A stretch of 64,000 bases of DNA from JACJWR01 sp963752505 (GCA_963752505.1 CAVVYM010000009.1:62001-126000), one strand, 5' to 3'. Shown: positions 16,829 to 25,420, counted from the stretch's first letter. Program-made: numbers and translations. Notes: generated by a model from the letters alone, not told the origin.

Positions 16829-18208
16829 ATGTATCAACGAACGGAACTGCTCAGCGGTTGGGGACGAACGTCGCCGTCGTCGGCGACAGTAGCTCTGCCC
16901 GCGCCAGGCGAAGATCCCAGTCAACTCTTGCGTGAGGTGGCCGCCGCGCCCGGACGCGCCGCTCGTGGCGTGGTGCCCCGCGGTCTTGGACGGTCGTACG
17001 GCGACTCCGCTCAAAACGGCGGTGGACTGGTGCTGTTGCTGCCCAGCGGCGGGATGTTCTTGGATCCGGCGGCCGGCACATTGACCGCCGATGCGGGCAC
17101 GAGCCTGGACGAGATCCTGCGAGTGATCGTGCCGCAAGGTTGGTTCGTGCCGGTGACGCCTGGCACGCGCTACGTAACCGTGGGCGGTGCCATCGCAGCC
17201 GACATCCATGGCAAGAACCACCACCGAGACGGAACCTTCGGCGCACATGTGCGCGCCCTTGACCTGATGACAGCGGACGGTCAGGTTCGCACCCTGACGC
17301 CGGACGACCCCGATGAATTCGCGCGGCAACTTTTTGCCGCAACGGTGGGTGGCATGGGTCTCACCGGAGTGATCCTTCGCGCCACCTTCGGGCTGCTACC
17401 CATCGAGACCTCGAAGATTCTGGTCGACACCCGCCGAACCCGAAACCTCGATGAGGTCATGGCACTCATGGTGGCGGCGGACGACACCGCGACCTATTCG
17501 GTGGCCTGGCTCGACTCCGTCGCGAAGGGCAGCCGCTTCGGCCGTGGTGTGCTCACCACCGGCGAGCACGCGCCACTCTCGGCGCTCACGCTGGCCCAGC
17601 GCCGCGACCCGACCGCCTACGATCCCTCGATGCTGGCTTCGGCTCCGCCCTTCGTCCCTGGTGGTTTGCTCACCCCGCTCACGGTTCGGGCCTTCAACGA
17701 GGCCTGGTACCGCAAGGCACCCGCCAGCAAGGACGGTGAGATCCAGTCAATCCCGGCCTTCTTCCACCCTCTGGACGGAGTGGGCGACTGGAACCGCATC
17801 TACGGGCCCAAGGGCTTTCTGCAGTACCAGTTCGCGGTGCCGGACTCCGGTGCCGATGTGGTGCGGCTGGCGCTCTCGGAGTTGCAGCGCATCGGCGCAC
17901 CCAGCTTTCTGAGCGTATTGAAGAGGTTCGGCCCCGAAAACGGGTTCCCCTTGAGCTTCCCGATGAAGGGCTGGACGTTGGCACTGGATCTTCCGGCCGG
18001 AGTCGATGCCCTCGGCCCCACCCTCGATGCCCTCGACGAGGCGGTCCTTGCCGCCGGTGGCCGCTTCTACCTGGCCAAGGACTCGCGCACGACGGCCGCA
18101 GTGCTTGCCGCGGGGTATCCCAACATCGACCAGTTCCGCGCCGTGAAGGCCGCAGTAGACCCTGACAACCTGTTCGTATCCGACCAGAGCCGGAGGCTTG
18201 GCCTGTGA
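16829..18208 (+). CDS. dprE1: decaprenylphosphoryl-beta-D-ribose 2'-oxidase DprE1
   Basis: This 460-residue FAD-linked oxidase of the VAO family oxidises decaprenylphosphoryl ribose to the 2'-keto form. Its FAD-binding region reads RGLGRSYGDSAQNGGG near residues 51-66, with GGAIAADIHGKNHHRDG in the flavin-proximal loop, and the substrate-site lysine lies in LAKDSRTT. The position matching mycobacterial Cys387, the residue trapped by benzothiazinone inhibitors, is alanine here (Ala385, in GWTLALDL). The ATG at 16829 is preferred over an upstream in-frame start because GAAGAGG precedes it. The stop overlaps the dprE2 start. Confidence 0.93.
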   Translation: MYQRTELLSGWGRTSPSSATVALPAPGEDPSQLLREVAAAPGRAARGVVPRGLGRSYGDSAQNGGGLVLLLPSGGMFLDPAAGTLTADAGTSLDEILRVIVPQGWFVPVTPGTRYVTVGGAIAADIHGKNHHRDGTFGAHVRALDLMTADGQVRTLTPDDPDEFARQLFAATVGGMGLTGVILRATFGLLPIETSKILVDTRRTRNLDEVMALMVAADDTATYSVAWLDSVAKGSRFGRGVLTTGEHAPLSALTLAQRRDPTAYDPSMLASAPPFVPGGLLTPLTVRAFNEAWYRKAPASKDGEIQSIPAFFHPLDGVGDWNRIYGPKGFLQYQFAVPDSGADVVRLALSELQRIGAPSFLSVLKRFGPENGFPLSFPMKGWTLALDLPAGVDALGPTLDALDEAVLAAGGRFYLAKDSRTTAAVLAAGYPNIDQFRAVKAAVDPDNLFVSDQSRRLGL

Positions 18209-18969
18209 TTAACGCTGTGAAACAACCCCAATCTGTGGTGCTACTCGGTGGCACGTCGGAGATCGGCCTGGCGATTGTGCGGGCCCTTCCCACCGCTCGG
18301 CTCCAGCGGGTGGTCCTCGCCGGCCGACCCGGGGAGCGACTCACCGCGGCCGCCGCCGAGCTCGCCGCCGGGCTACCCGGCGTCGACGTGTCCACGGCCG
18401 ACTTCGATGCCGACGCCCCCGACACGCACGCCGAGGTTCTCAATGGAATCGCCGCCGGCGGTGACATCGACGTGATCATCGTCGCCTTTGGCCTGTTGGG
18501 CGATCAGGAGGCCATCAACGCCGACCCCGCGGTCGCATTGCCGCTGATTCAGACGAACTACGTCGGCGGTGCCAGCGCCTTGCTGCAGAGCGGCGACGTA
18601 CTTCGGCGCCAGGGGCGGGGATCGATCATCGTCATGTCCAGCGTCGCAGGCGACAGGGCCCGGGCCACCAACTTTGTCTACGGCTCCACCAAGGCTGGCC
18701 TGGACGCGCTCGCCCAGGGCCTCTCGGATTCGCTCGCCGATGCCGGTGTGACCGTGCTCGTTGTTCGCCCGGGATTCGTTCGCACCCGCATGACGACCGG
18801 GCTTGAGGAGGCTCCGTTCGCCACCACGGCCGACGCTGTCGCTGCCGACACGGCGAAAGCTTGGGCGGCCGGCAAGCACGTCGTTTACAGTCCGCCGGTG
18901 CTGCGTGCTGTCATGGGTGCGATGAAGTCTCTGCCGCGGCCGGTGTTCAGGAAAGTGAGCGCTCGCTAG
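18205..18969 (+). CDS. dprE2: decaprenylphosphoryl-2-keto-ribose reductase DprE2
   Basis: This 254-residue short-chain dehydrogenase completes epimerisation of decaprenylphosphoryl ribose to arabinose using NAD(P)H. The cofactor motif is LLGGTSEIGLAI, near residue 15. The active-site serine lies in IVMSSVAGDRA and the Tyr-Lys pair in YGSTKAGLDAL. The GTG start overlaps the dprE1 stop by four bases, typical for this pair. With ubiA and dprE1 it gives the complete route from PRPP to decaprenyl-phosphoarabinose, the donor for cell-wall arabinan. Confidence 0.93.
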   Translation: MINAVKQPQSVVLLGGTSEIGLAIVRALPTARLQRVVLAGRPGERLTAAAAELAAGLPGVDVSTADFDADAPDTHAEVLNGIAAGGDIDVIIVAFGLLGDQEAINADPAVALPLIQTNYVGGASALLQSGDVLRRQGRGSIIVMSSVAGDRARATNFVYGSTKAGLDALAQGLSDSLADAGVTVLVVRPGFVRTRMTTGLEEAPFATTADAVAADTAKAWAAGKHVVYSPPVLRAVMGAMKSLPRPVFRKVSAR

Positions 18970-19019
18970 CGGGTCTCCACCTCCCCTGAACGCGCAGGGT
19001 CTGTCTTCCTACCCATTCC

Positions 19020-19037
19020 GGGGTCGGAGTGGACCCC
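19020..19037. terminator. hairpin GGGGTC-loop-GACCCC between dprE2 and pdtaR
   Basis: A perfect six-base stem with a six-base loop sits in the 143-base gap between two convergent genes. There is no T-tract, so terminator activity is uncertain. Confidence 0.35.
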
Positions 19038-19112
19038 AACCAACCCTGACAGGGAGACACCCGGCGTGTCGTCGAGACGCCCCCAGACACGGCAGCCGTG
19101 ATTGCTTGTGAT

Positions 19113-19679
19113 CTACCCGCCGGCGAGAAGGTTGTCGGCGACCTCGGCCATCGACGTGCGCCCGTCCATTGCCGTGCGTTGCAGCCAACGGTAGGCCTGT
19201 TCGTCGTCGTAGCCGTGCCTGGCCTGCAGCAGGGCTTTGGCACGGTCGATCTTCTTGCGTGCCTCCAACTGTCGGTTCAGCGAGGCCAGTTGGCCGTTGA
19301 GGTCGGCGATTTCGCGCGACTTGGCCAGTGCGAGTTCAATGGCGGGCACCAGGTCTGAGGGTGCCACCGGCTTGACCAGGTAGGTCGTCGCGCCGGCCTC
19401 TCGGGCGCGGTCGACGAGGTCACGCTGACTGAACGCGGTCAGCATCACCACGGCGCAGGTGTGAGCGGCGGTGATGAGTTCGGTTGCGGTTATTCCGTCC
19501 ATCACGGGCATTCGCACATCGATGACCACCACGTCGGGTCTTTCCCGGTTCACCAGTTCGACGGCAGCTTCCCCGGTCGCCGCCTGGCCCACCACCGTGT
19601 AGCCGGCCTCGGTGATCATTTCGACGAGGTCAAGCCGGATGAGTGCTTCGTCTTCGGCAACCACCACGCGAACCGCCAT
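19113..19679 (-). CDS. pdtaR: ANTAR-domain response regulator (PdtaR-like)
   Basis: The 188-residue protein has an N-terminal receiver domain (VRVVVAEDEALIRLDLVEMI at the start and the phosphoacceptor aspartate in VIDVRMPVMDG). The C-terminal ANTAR RNA-binding domain contains the conserved Ala and aromatic positions of RAKALLQARHGYDDEQAYRW. Such regulators bind paired hairpins in mRNA leaders and prevent termination when phosphorylated by a PdtaS-type kinase. No kinase gene is in the window. The mycobacterial orthologue (Rv1626) is close to polA, as here. A TAGGCT box lies seven bases before the ATG. Confidence 0.93.
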   Translation of the reverse strand: MAVRVVVAEDEALIRLDLVEMITEAGYTVVGQAATGEAAVELVNRERPDVVVIDVRMPVMDGITATELITAAHTCAVVMLTAFSQRDLVDRAREAGATTYLVKPVAPSDLVPAIELALAKSREIADLNGQLASLNRQLEARKKIDRAKALLQARHGYDDEQAYRWLQRTAMDGRTSMAEVADNLLAGG

Positions 19680-19686
19680 GGCCCGT

Positions 19687-19692
19687 AGCCTA
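19687..19692 (-). promoter_or_regulatory. -10 box TAGGCT of pdtaR (leaderless)
   Basis: On the minus strand TAGGCT is followed by seven bases (ACGGGCC) and the ATG of pdtaR. Confidence 0.55.
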
Positions 19693-19781
19693 GCCAGCGT
19701 CCGCCGGTGGCAACAGCGGGCGCATTGCCGGACCAGCAGACTGCCTGCCCCCGTGTTGCCGGTACGCTAGTGCAGTCCACC

Positions 19782-19858
19782 GCCCCTGTAGACCAACCGG
19801 CAGAGTCACGGGTCTCAAAATCCCGCCAGTGTGGGTTCGAATCCCACCGGGGGCACCA
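19782..19858 (+). tRNA. tRNA-Leu-like gene, anticodon CAA, with a short variable arm
   Basis: A 77-base cloverleaf can be drawn. The acceptor GCCCCTG pairs with CGGGGGC (one T-G pair), followed by A73 and an encoded CCA. The D-arm has a Leu-like loop ending GGCAGA. The anticodon loop CTCAAAA reads CAA, and the T-arm is GTGGG-TTCGAAT-CCCAC. Oddities are a five-base variable region (CCAGT) where class II tRNA-Leu should have a long arm, a T-T mismatch closing the anticodon loop, and an A11-T24 pair. It lies between pdtaR and nusB on the opposite strand to both. A tRNA is certain in shape; its amino-acid identity is less so. Confidence 0.85.
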
Positions 19859-19904
19859 AACAACGCGTCGTCGCCGACCAGCCTTGGTCGATCCAACCGT
19901 GCGC

Positions 19905-20318
19905 CTAGTCGAGCGCGAGCCGTGGCGCCACGTCGGCGATCTGCGCCAGCAATCCGTTGACGAAGGGTCCCGACTCGTCGGTTGAAAGGTCCGTGGCGAT
20001 GCCCACAGCCTCGGCGATGGCGATCGGTGCGGGTACGTCGCCCCAAAGGATCTCCCATGACCCGATGCGCAGCACATTGCGATCCACTGTCGGCATGCGC
20101 TGAAGGGTCCATCCCTTCGAGTAGGTCTCCAACAGTTCGTCGATGCGCTCGGAACGTGCCGATACACCCTCGACCAACTCACGCACGTAGGGATTCATGG
20201 GAGTCGATCCGATGTTGTCCTCGTGCACCGCCAGCACGTCGAGGGGGGCCACCGAGCGAATGTCGGCTTCGAATAGCACGTCGAGTGCCCGCCGCCGCGC
20301 CTTGCTGCGTGCGGCCAT
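19905..20318 (-). CDS. nusB: transcription antitermination factor NusB
   Basis: The 137-residue all-helical protein starts MAARSKARRRALDVLFEADI, the classic RNA-binding basic start of NusB. It contains VRELVEGVSARSERIDELLE and ends with the conserved FVNGLLAQIADVAPRL. NusB with NusE (S10) binds boxA RNA and supports processive rRNA transcription. It follows efp in the same direction after about 54 bases, the same efp-nusB order as in mycobacteria. Confidence 0.93.
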   Translation of the reverse strand: MAARSKARRRALDVLFEADIRSVAPLDVLAVHEDNIGSTPMNPYVRELVEGVSARSERIDELLETYSKGWTLQRMPTVDRNVLRIGSWEILWGDVPAPIAIAEAVGIATDLSTDESGPFVNGLLAQIADVAPRLALD

Positions 20319-20372
20319 CAGTACAAGTCCGGATTCGTGACCGCAGTACCTCGCGGGCGCCGAATCGCTGGC

Positions 20373-20930
20373 CTAGGCACGGCCGAGGTAGGAGCCGTCG
20401 CGGGTGTCGACTCGGATGCGCTCCCCCGCGTTGAGGAAGAGCGGGACTTGCACTTCAGCACCGGTCTCGAGCCGAGCTGGCTTGGTGCCGCCGGTCGAAC
20501 GGTCACCCTGCAGCCCCGGTTCGGTGTACTCCACGACCAACTCGACGTTCGCCGGCAGTTCGATGTAGAGCGGCTCCCCTTCATGCACCGCCACGATGGC
20601 ATCTTGGTTCTCTAGCAGGTACTTGGCCGACTCGCCCACCACGGTCTCGGCAACGGGCAGCTGATCGTAGGTCTGGGTGTCCATGAACACCCAGTCAGTG
20701 CCGTCCTTGTAGAGATACTGCATGGTGCGCTTGTCTACCGTCGCGGTCTCCACCTTGACCCCGGCGTTGAACGTGCGGTCCACCACCTTGCCCGACAGCA
20801 CGTTCTTCAACTTGGTGCGCACGAACGCCCCGCCCTTGCCGGGTTTGACGTGCTGGAACTCCACCACCGTCCACAGTTGCCCATCCAGGTTGAGTACGAG
20901 CCCGTTCTTCAGGTCGTTCGTGGTGGCCAT
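20373..20930 (-). CDS. efp: translation elongation factor P
   Basis: The 185-residue three-domain protein matches the normal EF-P length. The first domain carries the tip loop in VKPGKGGAFVRTKLKNV, with Lys32 at the usual modification position. The later domains contain YLYKDGTDWVFMD and the C-terminal GAEVQVPLFLNAGERIRVDT signature. EF-P enters the ribosomal E site and relieves stalling at polyproline stretches. An AAAGGCGAG ribosome binding site precedes the ATG. It belongs to the aro-pepP-efp-nusB string. Confidence 0.96.
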   Translation of the reverse strand: MATTNDLKNGLVLNLDGQLWTVVEFQHVKPGKGGAFVRTKLKNVLSGKVVDRTFNAGVKVETATVDKRTMQYLYKDGTDWVFMDTQTYDQLPVAETVVGESAKYLLENQDAIVAVHEGEPLYIELPANVELVVEYTEPGLQGDRSTGGTKPARLETGAEVQVPLFLNAGERIRVDTRDGSYLGRA

Positions 20931-20984
20931 GTCTCGCCTTTCTCGCGTACTAGTGGTGGCAGGGGATGCTGCGTTGACTCAGCG

Positions 20985-22089
20985 CTAGCCAACGCGTCGC
21001 AAATCGCGCGGGAACTCGGTGAAGACTTCGAGTCCTTCGTCGTTGAGCACGCAGGTGTCCTCGATTCGGACCCCGCCCTTGTCCGGCAGGTAGATGCCTG
21101 GCTCGACCGTGAACGGAACCGCGAGGTGGAGTTTACCTTTTCGTCGAGGACCCCAGGAGCGGCGGCTCGTGGATGCTCAATCCGATGCCGTGCCCGACTC
21201 CGTGGACGAAGAACTCCGCGAACTCCGCATCGGCGATGACCGTGCGTGCCGCTGCGTCCACGTCGCGCGTCCGGACGCCTGGGGCGGCGATCCCGCGAGC
21301 CGCCTCCGCGGCCTGTTGGACCGCCGAGTAGATCTCTACTTGCCAGTCCTCCGGATCGGCACCCACCACGACGGTGCGGGTGCAATCCGAGCGATAGCCC
21401 TCCACCACTGCGCCGAAATCAATCGTGAGGAGTTCCCCGGCCTGGATCTCGTGATCCGAAGGAGTGTGGTGGGGTTGCCCGCCGTTGCGTCCCGAGGCGA
21501 CGATTGACTCAAAAGCCCGGTCGGCCGAACCGAAATCACCCATGATGGCTTCGAGAGTTCGGGCTATGTGGATCTCGGTATGACCGACCTTGATCTCCGT
21601 CAGGAGTTGACCCAAAGATTCGGCAGCAATCGCACCGGCCTGCCTCATCGCCTCAAGCTCGTGGATGTCCTTGCGCATGCGCAACCGTGCGAGCGGCGAG
21701 TCAACCTCTTGGATGCTCATGCCGAACATGCCCGGGTGCGCGCTGATGGCGCGGAACTCGGCGAGCGTCAGGGTGGTGGGATCCACCCCGAGGCTGCCAG
21801 CGCCCTTCTCACGTAGCCGGAGCAGGAGTTGGTCAGTGAGGTTGCGGGTAACGATGAGTTCGACTTCTGGGCACTCTTGGCTGGCCTGCTGGCCGTAGCG
21901 GGGGTCCGTTGCGAGCAGCGGAGGACCCCCCGTGATGGCGAGCACGGAGCCGTTGGTGCCGGTGAATCCGGTGAGCCAGCGGATGTCGGCCGGTGCCGTG
22001 AGCAGCAGCGCGTCGTAGCCCTTTGCCTTCATCAGATCAGCAACGCTGAGCCAACGGGAGCGCATCAGATTGCGCTTGAGATCAGACAT
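20985..22089 (-). pseudogene. pepP: Xaa-Pro aminopeptidase (M24), frameshifted by one base
   Basis: The frame opened at 22089 encodes 318 residues and ends early, right after VGHGIGLSIHEPPLLG. The missing M24 C-terminus lies in another frame immediately downstream and contains FTVEPGIYLPDKGGVRIED, with the last two metal-ligand glutamates, then a stop at 20985. Removing one base from the CCCC run at 21151-21154 (plus strand) joins the two parts smoothly (LLGPRRKGKLHLAVPF) and gives a 367-residue protein of normal length. As read, the enzyme would lack metal ligands. It overlaps aroQ by eight bases. The cause is either a read error in the homopolymer or a recent inactivation. Confidence 0.85.
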
Positions 22090-22531
22090 GTCCCAGTCCT
22101 TCTAGCGCCCGCAAGGCGAGCAGGTAGGAGTCGGCACCAAATCCGGCGATGGTTCCGGATGCCACGCCGGCGATCACCGACGTGTGTCGGAACTCTTCCC
22201 GGGTGGCCGGGTTCGTCAAGTGCACCTCGATGAGGGGGGCGGTCCGCTGGGCGGCGGCGTCACGCAGTGCGTAGGAATAGTGCGTGAACGCAGCCGGATT
22301 GATCACCACCGGCAGTTCGGCGTCGGCGGCCTCGTGCAGCCAACCGATCAGTTCGGCTTCACTGTCGGTTTGGCGAACGTCGACGTCGAACCCCAACCCC
22401 GCTCCGAGTTCAGCACACGAACGAGCGATGTCCGCGAGCGTCATCGCGCCGTACACCTCGGGCTCGCGGGATCCGAGCCGGCCGAGGTTGGGCCCGTTGA
22501 GCACAAGCACCCGCTGCCGCTGTTCAGTCAT
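22082..22531 (-). CDS. aroQ: 3-dehydroquinate dehydratase, type II
   Basis: The 149-residue protein has the type II dehydroquinase N-terminus VLVLNGPNLGRLGSREPEVYG, containing the catalytic loop residues. The substrate-binding INPAAFTHYSYALRDA and EVHLTNPATREEFRHTSVI segments follow, with the catalytic His in HTSV. It converts 3-dehydroquinate to 3-dehydroshikimate as a dodecamer. It overlaps both aroB (eight bases) and pepP (eight bases), showing tight operon packing. Confidence 0.95.
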   Translation of the reverse strand: MTEQRQRVLVLNGPNLGRLGSREPEVYGAMTLADIARSCAELGAGLGFDVDVRQTDSEAELIGWLHEAADAELPVVINPAAFTHYSYALRDAAAQRTAPLIEVHLTNPATREEFRHTSVIAGVASGTIAGFGADSYLLALRALEGLGHV

Positions 22532-23633
22532 CCGACACCTCCGCGTAGGCGGCTACCAAGAGCGCAGGGTCCGGACCGTCGAGGAGCCCAGGTCGGGCGA
22601 GGCCGTCGAGGACGATGAATCGAAGGCGCGAACCGCGCGACTTCTTGTCCAACTTCATTGCGTCGAACAGTTGCGGCCACCGACCGGACGGATAACTCAC
22701 CGGCAAGCCCACACTGGTGAGTGCCCCGCGGTGCAGATCCACCGTTGCGTCGTCAAGGCGGCCGGCGAGTCGGGCGAGTTCGGCAACATAGACCATGCCG
22801 ACGCTGACGGCCGCCCCGTGGCGCCACCGGTAGCGCTCCACCCGCTCGATGGCGTGGCCGAACGTGTGTCCGTAGTTGAGCACCTCGCGGCTGACCTTTC
22901 TGCTGCCGAGTCCGGCGACGTCCTCCTTGAGATCGGATGCGACCACGTCGGCCTTGACAGCAACACTACGCGCCACGAGCTCGGCAGTGTGCGGCCCCGC
23001 AGGGGTCCGAGCGGCGGCCGGGTCTGCAGCAATCAACTCGAGGATGGTCGGATCGGCAATCAGACCGCATTTGATGACTTCCGCGAGGCCGGCGACGTAG
23101 TCATTCGTCGGCATCGTCTCGAGGGTCGCAAGATCACAGATCACCGCCGTCGGCGAGTGGAACGAGCCGACGAGGTTCTTGCCGGCATCCGTGTTGATGC
23201 CGGTCTTTCCCCCGACGGCCGCGTCGACCATGGCGAGCAGGGTTGTCGGCACTTGCACGACCGGAACGCCGCGCAACCAAGTGGCGGCGATGAAGCCCGC
23301 CAGGTCGGTTACCGCTCCGCCACCGAGTCCCAGCACGACGTCGGTGCGAGTGAAGCCAGATTGCCCGAGCGCGGTCCAGCAGAAGGCCGCGACATCGGAG
23401 GTCTTGGCGTCTTCGCCGTCGGGCACTTCGATCAGGATGGGCGTCGAGCCGGAATCGGACAGCGCAGTCTGGACCGCCTCCGCAGTCACCCGAAGCGTGG
23501 GTTGATGGATGATCGCGACCCGTTCGGCAGAGCCCGGGATAGCTGTCACCAGGTCGGACATCAGCCCGGTGCCGATGACAACGTCGTAGGGGTTGTCGAC
23601 TGCAACGGTGATCGTGTTGGTCTTGGCGTTCAT
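22524..23633 (-). CDS. aroB: 3-dehydroquinate synthase
   Basis: This 369-residue enzyme forms 3-dehydroquinate from DAHP, using NAD and a metal. Landmarks are the NAD-binding VLGLGGGAVTDLAGFIAATW, PTTLLAMVDAAVGGKTGIN, and the metal-ligand region NYGHTFGHAIERVE. The open frame extends further upstream, but the ATG at 23633 is preferred because it overlaps the aroK stop as ATGA and gives the standard N-terminus. It is the third gene of aroC-K-B-Q. Confidence 0.95.
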   Translation of the reverse strand: MNAKTNTITVAVDNPYDVVIGTGLMSDLVTAIPGSAERVAIIHQPTLRVTAEAVQTALSDSGSTPILIEVPDGEDAKTSDVAAFCWTALGQSGFTRTDVVLGLGGGAVTDLAGFIAATWLRGVPVVQVPTTLLAMVDAAVGGKTGINTDAGKNLVGSFHSPTAVICDLATLETMPTNDYVAGLAEVIKCGLIADPTILELIAADPAAARTPAGPHTAELVARSVAVKADVVASDLKEDVAGLGSRKVSREVLNYGHTFGHAIERVERYRWRHGAAVSVGMVYVAELARLAGRLDDATVDLHRGALTSVGLPVSYPSGRWPQLFDAMKLDKKSRGSRLRFIVLDGLARPGLLDGPDPALLVAAYAEVSDD

Positions 23634-24196
23634 GCGGTGTCCCTCGAGGCCGTGAAGTCGGATCGCCACGCCAGGATGTCACCAGCGATGTCATCGATGC
23701 TTCGATGGTCGGTTTCGACTGCCCAGGTGCTTACCTCGTCGTACCAGGGTTCCCGGGCTCGCAACTGAGCCGCGAACTGGGCCCGGATGTTGCCCAGCGC
23801 CACGGGTCGGATCGCGTTAAGCCCCACGCGGGAGGCCGCATTGGGTGCGGTCACCCGCAACCAGACCACGGGGAGCCCGACCAGCGCTTCGCGCACGGCG
23901 GGGTCGGAGACGGCCCCGGATCCGATGGCGACGACAGCACCAGGATCGCGGCGTTCGGCACGTTCCAGCGCTTCGCCCACGGCATTCGCCTCGAGCGCGC
24001 GGAACGCCTGCTCCCCCCGTTCGGTCATGACCGTCGATGCCTTGTCGAGACCCGCACTCTGAGCCACCAGCGCGTCAGTTTCGATCACGTCCCAGTCCAA
24101 CCGCCGAGCGAGTGCGGCGCCGACGGAGGTCTTTCCCGCGCCAGGGGCCCCGACGAGGCACAGGAGCGACGCTTGGCCTCGCGAGTCATGGCTCAC
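23630..24196 (-). CDS. aroK: shikimate kinase (operon copy)
   Basis: The 188-residue kinase has Walker A GAPGAGKTS near residues 17-25, the substrate aspartate in ETDALV, arginine in FRALEANAV, lid residues in GLNAIRPVALGN, and the late AREPWYDEVS motif. The shikimate-contact triad normally reading GGG is GSG here (VAIGSGAVSDP). This is unusual because a second kinase gene with an intact triad sits at 12 kb. The start overlaps the aroC stop as GTGA. Position in the operon supports the assignment. Confidence 0.88.
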   Translation of the reverse strand: MSHDSRGQASLLCLVGAPGAGKTSVGAALARRLDWDVIETDALVAQSAGLDKASTVMTERGEQAFRALEANAVGEALERAERRDPGAVVAIGSGAVSDPAVREALVGLPVVWLRVTAPNAASRVGLNAIRPVALGNIRAQFAAQLRAREPWYDEVSTWAVETDHRSIDDIAGDILAWRSDFTASRDTA

Positions 24197-25380
24197 CGGT
24201 AGGCCAGGTTCTCAAGATACGAGGCGAGGTTGCGCCGCGTCTCGGGTACCGAATCACCGCCGAACTTCTCCAGCATGGCGTCGGCTATCACGAGTGACAC
24301 CATCGCTTCCGCGATCACGGCCGCAGCGGGAACCGCACACGCGTCGGAACGCTGGTTGTGTGCCGTGCTGGGCTCGCCCGTCGCGGTGTCGATGGTACGC
24401 AGTGCCCGCGGCACCGTGGAAATCGGCTTCATGGCCGCCCGGACCCGCAGTGGCTCGCCGTTCGACATGCCACCCTCGGTTCCTCCGGAGCGGTCCGATG
24501 ATCGTCCGATCTCACCGTTTACCGGAACAATCTCGTCCTGCGCTTGGGAACCTCGGACAGCGGCAAGAGCGAAGCCATCACCGACCTCGACCCCCTTGAT
24601 CGCCTGGATTCCCATGAGACCCGCGGCGAGGCGGGCATCAAGGCGACGATCCCAATGGGCGTGCGAGCCGAGTCCCGGCGGCAGGTTGTAGACCAGCACC
24701 TCAACGACGCCGCCGAGGGTATCGCCATCAGACTTGGCGTCGTCGATTTCAGCCACCATCGCCTGCGAGGTCTCCGCATCGATGCAGCGCACGGGGCTCG
24801 CATCGATCGCCGCCAGCTCCCAAGGCGCCGGGCGAACCCCCGCGGGCAGCTCGACACTGCCGATGCGGACGACGTGACTGAGCACGTCCACTCCTCCCAC
24901 CTGGCAGAGAAAGGCCCGCGCCACAGAGCCGAGCGCCACGCGCGCCGCGGTTTCACGGGCACTCGCCCGCTCCAGAACGGGCCGCGCCTCATCGAATCCG
25001 TACTTCTGCATTCCCGCCAGATCGGCGTGTCCTGGCCGCGGCCGGGTAAGCGGCGCCGAGCGCGCCTTGCCCGCAAGCGCCTCAATCGGCACCGGGTCCG
25101 GGCTCATCACCTCGGTCCATCGTGGCCATTCGCTGTTGGCAATTTCAACGGCGATCGGCCCACCCATCGACAATCCATGACGCACACCGCCGAGGATCTG
25201 CAGCTCGTCCGCTTCAAACTTTTGCCGAGCGCCGCGGCCGTAGCCGAGGCGACGCCGCGCCAACTGTGCGGCGATCGATTCGCTGGTCACCTCCACCCCA
25301 GCCGGCATGCCCTCCAGAATCGCCACTAGGGCAGGACCATGCGACTCCCCCGCGGTCAGCCAACGCAACATAGTCACCAT
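24193..25380 (-). CDS. aroC: chorismate synthase
   Basis: The 395-residue FMN-dependent enzyme converts EPSP to chorismate. Signatures are LRWLTAGESHGPAL at the N-terminus, RRRLGYGRGARQKFE, and the late MSNGEPLRVRAAMKPISTV followed by HNQRSDACAVPAA. It is the first gene of the aroC-aroK-aroB-aroQ set, each overlapping the next. The ATG at 25380 and another at 25371 are both possible starts; neither has a clear ribosome binding site. Confidence 0.96.
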   Translation of the reverse strand: MVTMLRWLTAGESHGPALVAILEGMPAGVEVTSESIAAQLARRRLGYGRGARQKFEADELQILGGVRHGLSMGGPIAVEIANSEWPRWTEVMSPDPVPIEALAGKARSAPLTRPRPGHADLAGMQKYGFDEARPVLERASARETAARVALGSVARAFLCQVGGVDVLSHVVRIGSVELPAGVRPAPWELAAIDASPVRCIDAETSQAMVAEIDDAKSDGDTLGGVVEVLVYNLPPGLGSHAHWDRRLDARLAAGLMGIQAIKGVEVGDGFALAAVRGSQAQDEIVPVNGEIGRSSDRSGGTEGGMSNGEPLRVRAAMKPISTVPRALRTIDTATGEPSTAHNQRSDACAVPAAAVIAEAMVSLVIADAMLEKFGGDSVPETRRNLASYLENLAYR

Positions 25381-25420
25381 GTTTGCAGAAGGTGCCGACG
25401 CGCGCAGATGCAGGCGGGGG

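Noticed and set aside
22284..23768. A 494-codon open frame on the plus strand opposite aroQ/aroB
   Set aside because: It is the antisense shadow of two genes with full family motifs, and its own product has a His/Arg/Gly-rich composition with no domain.
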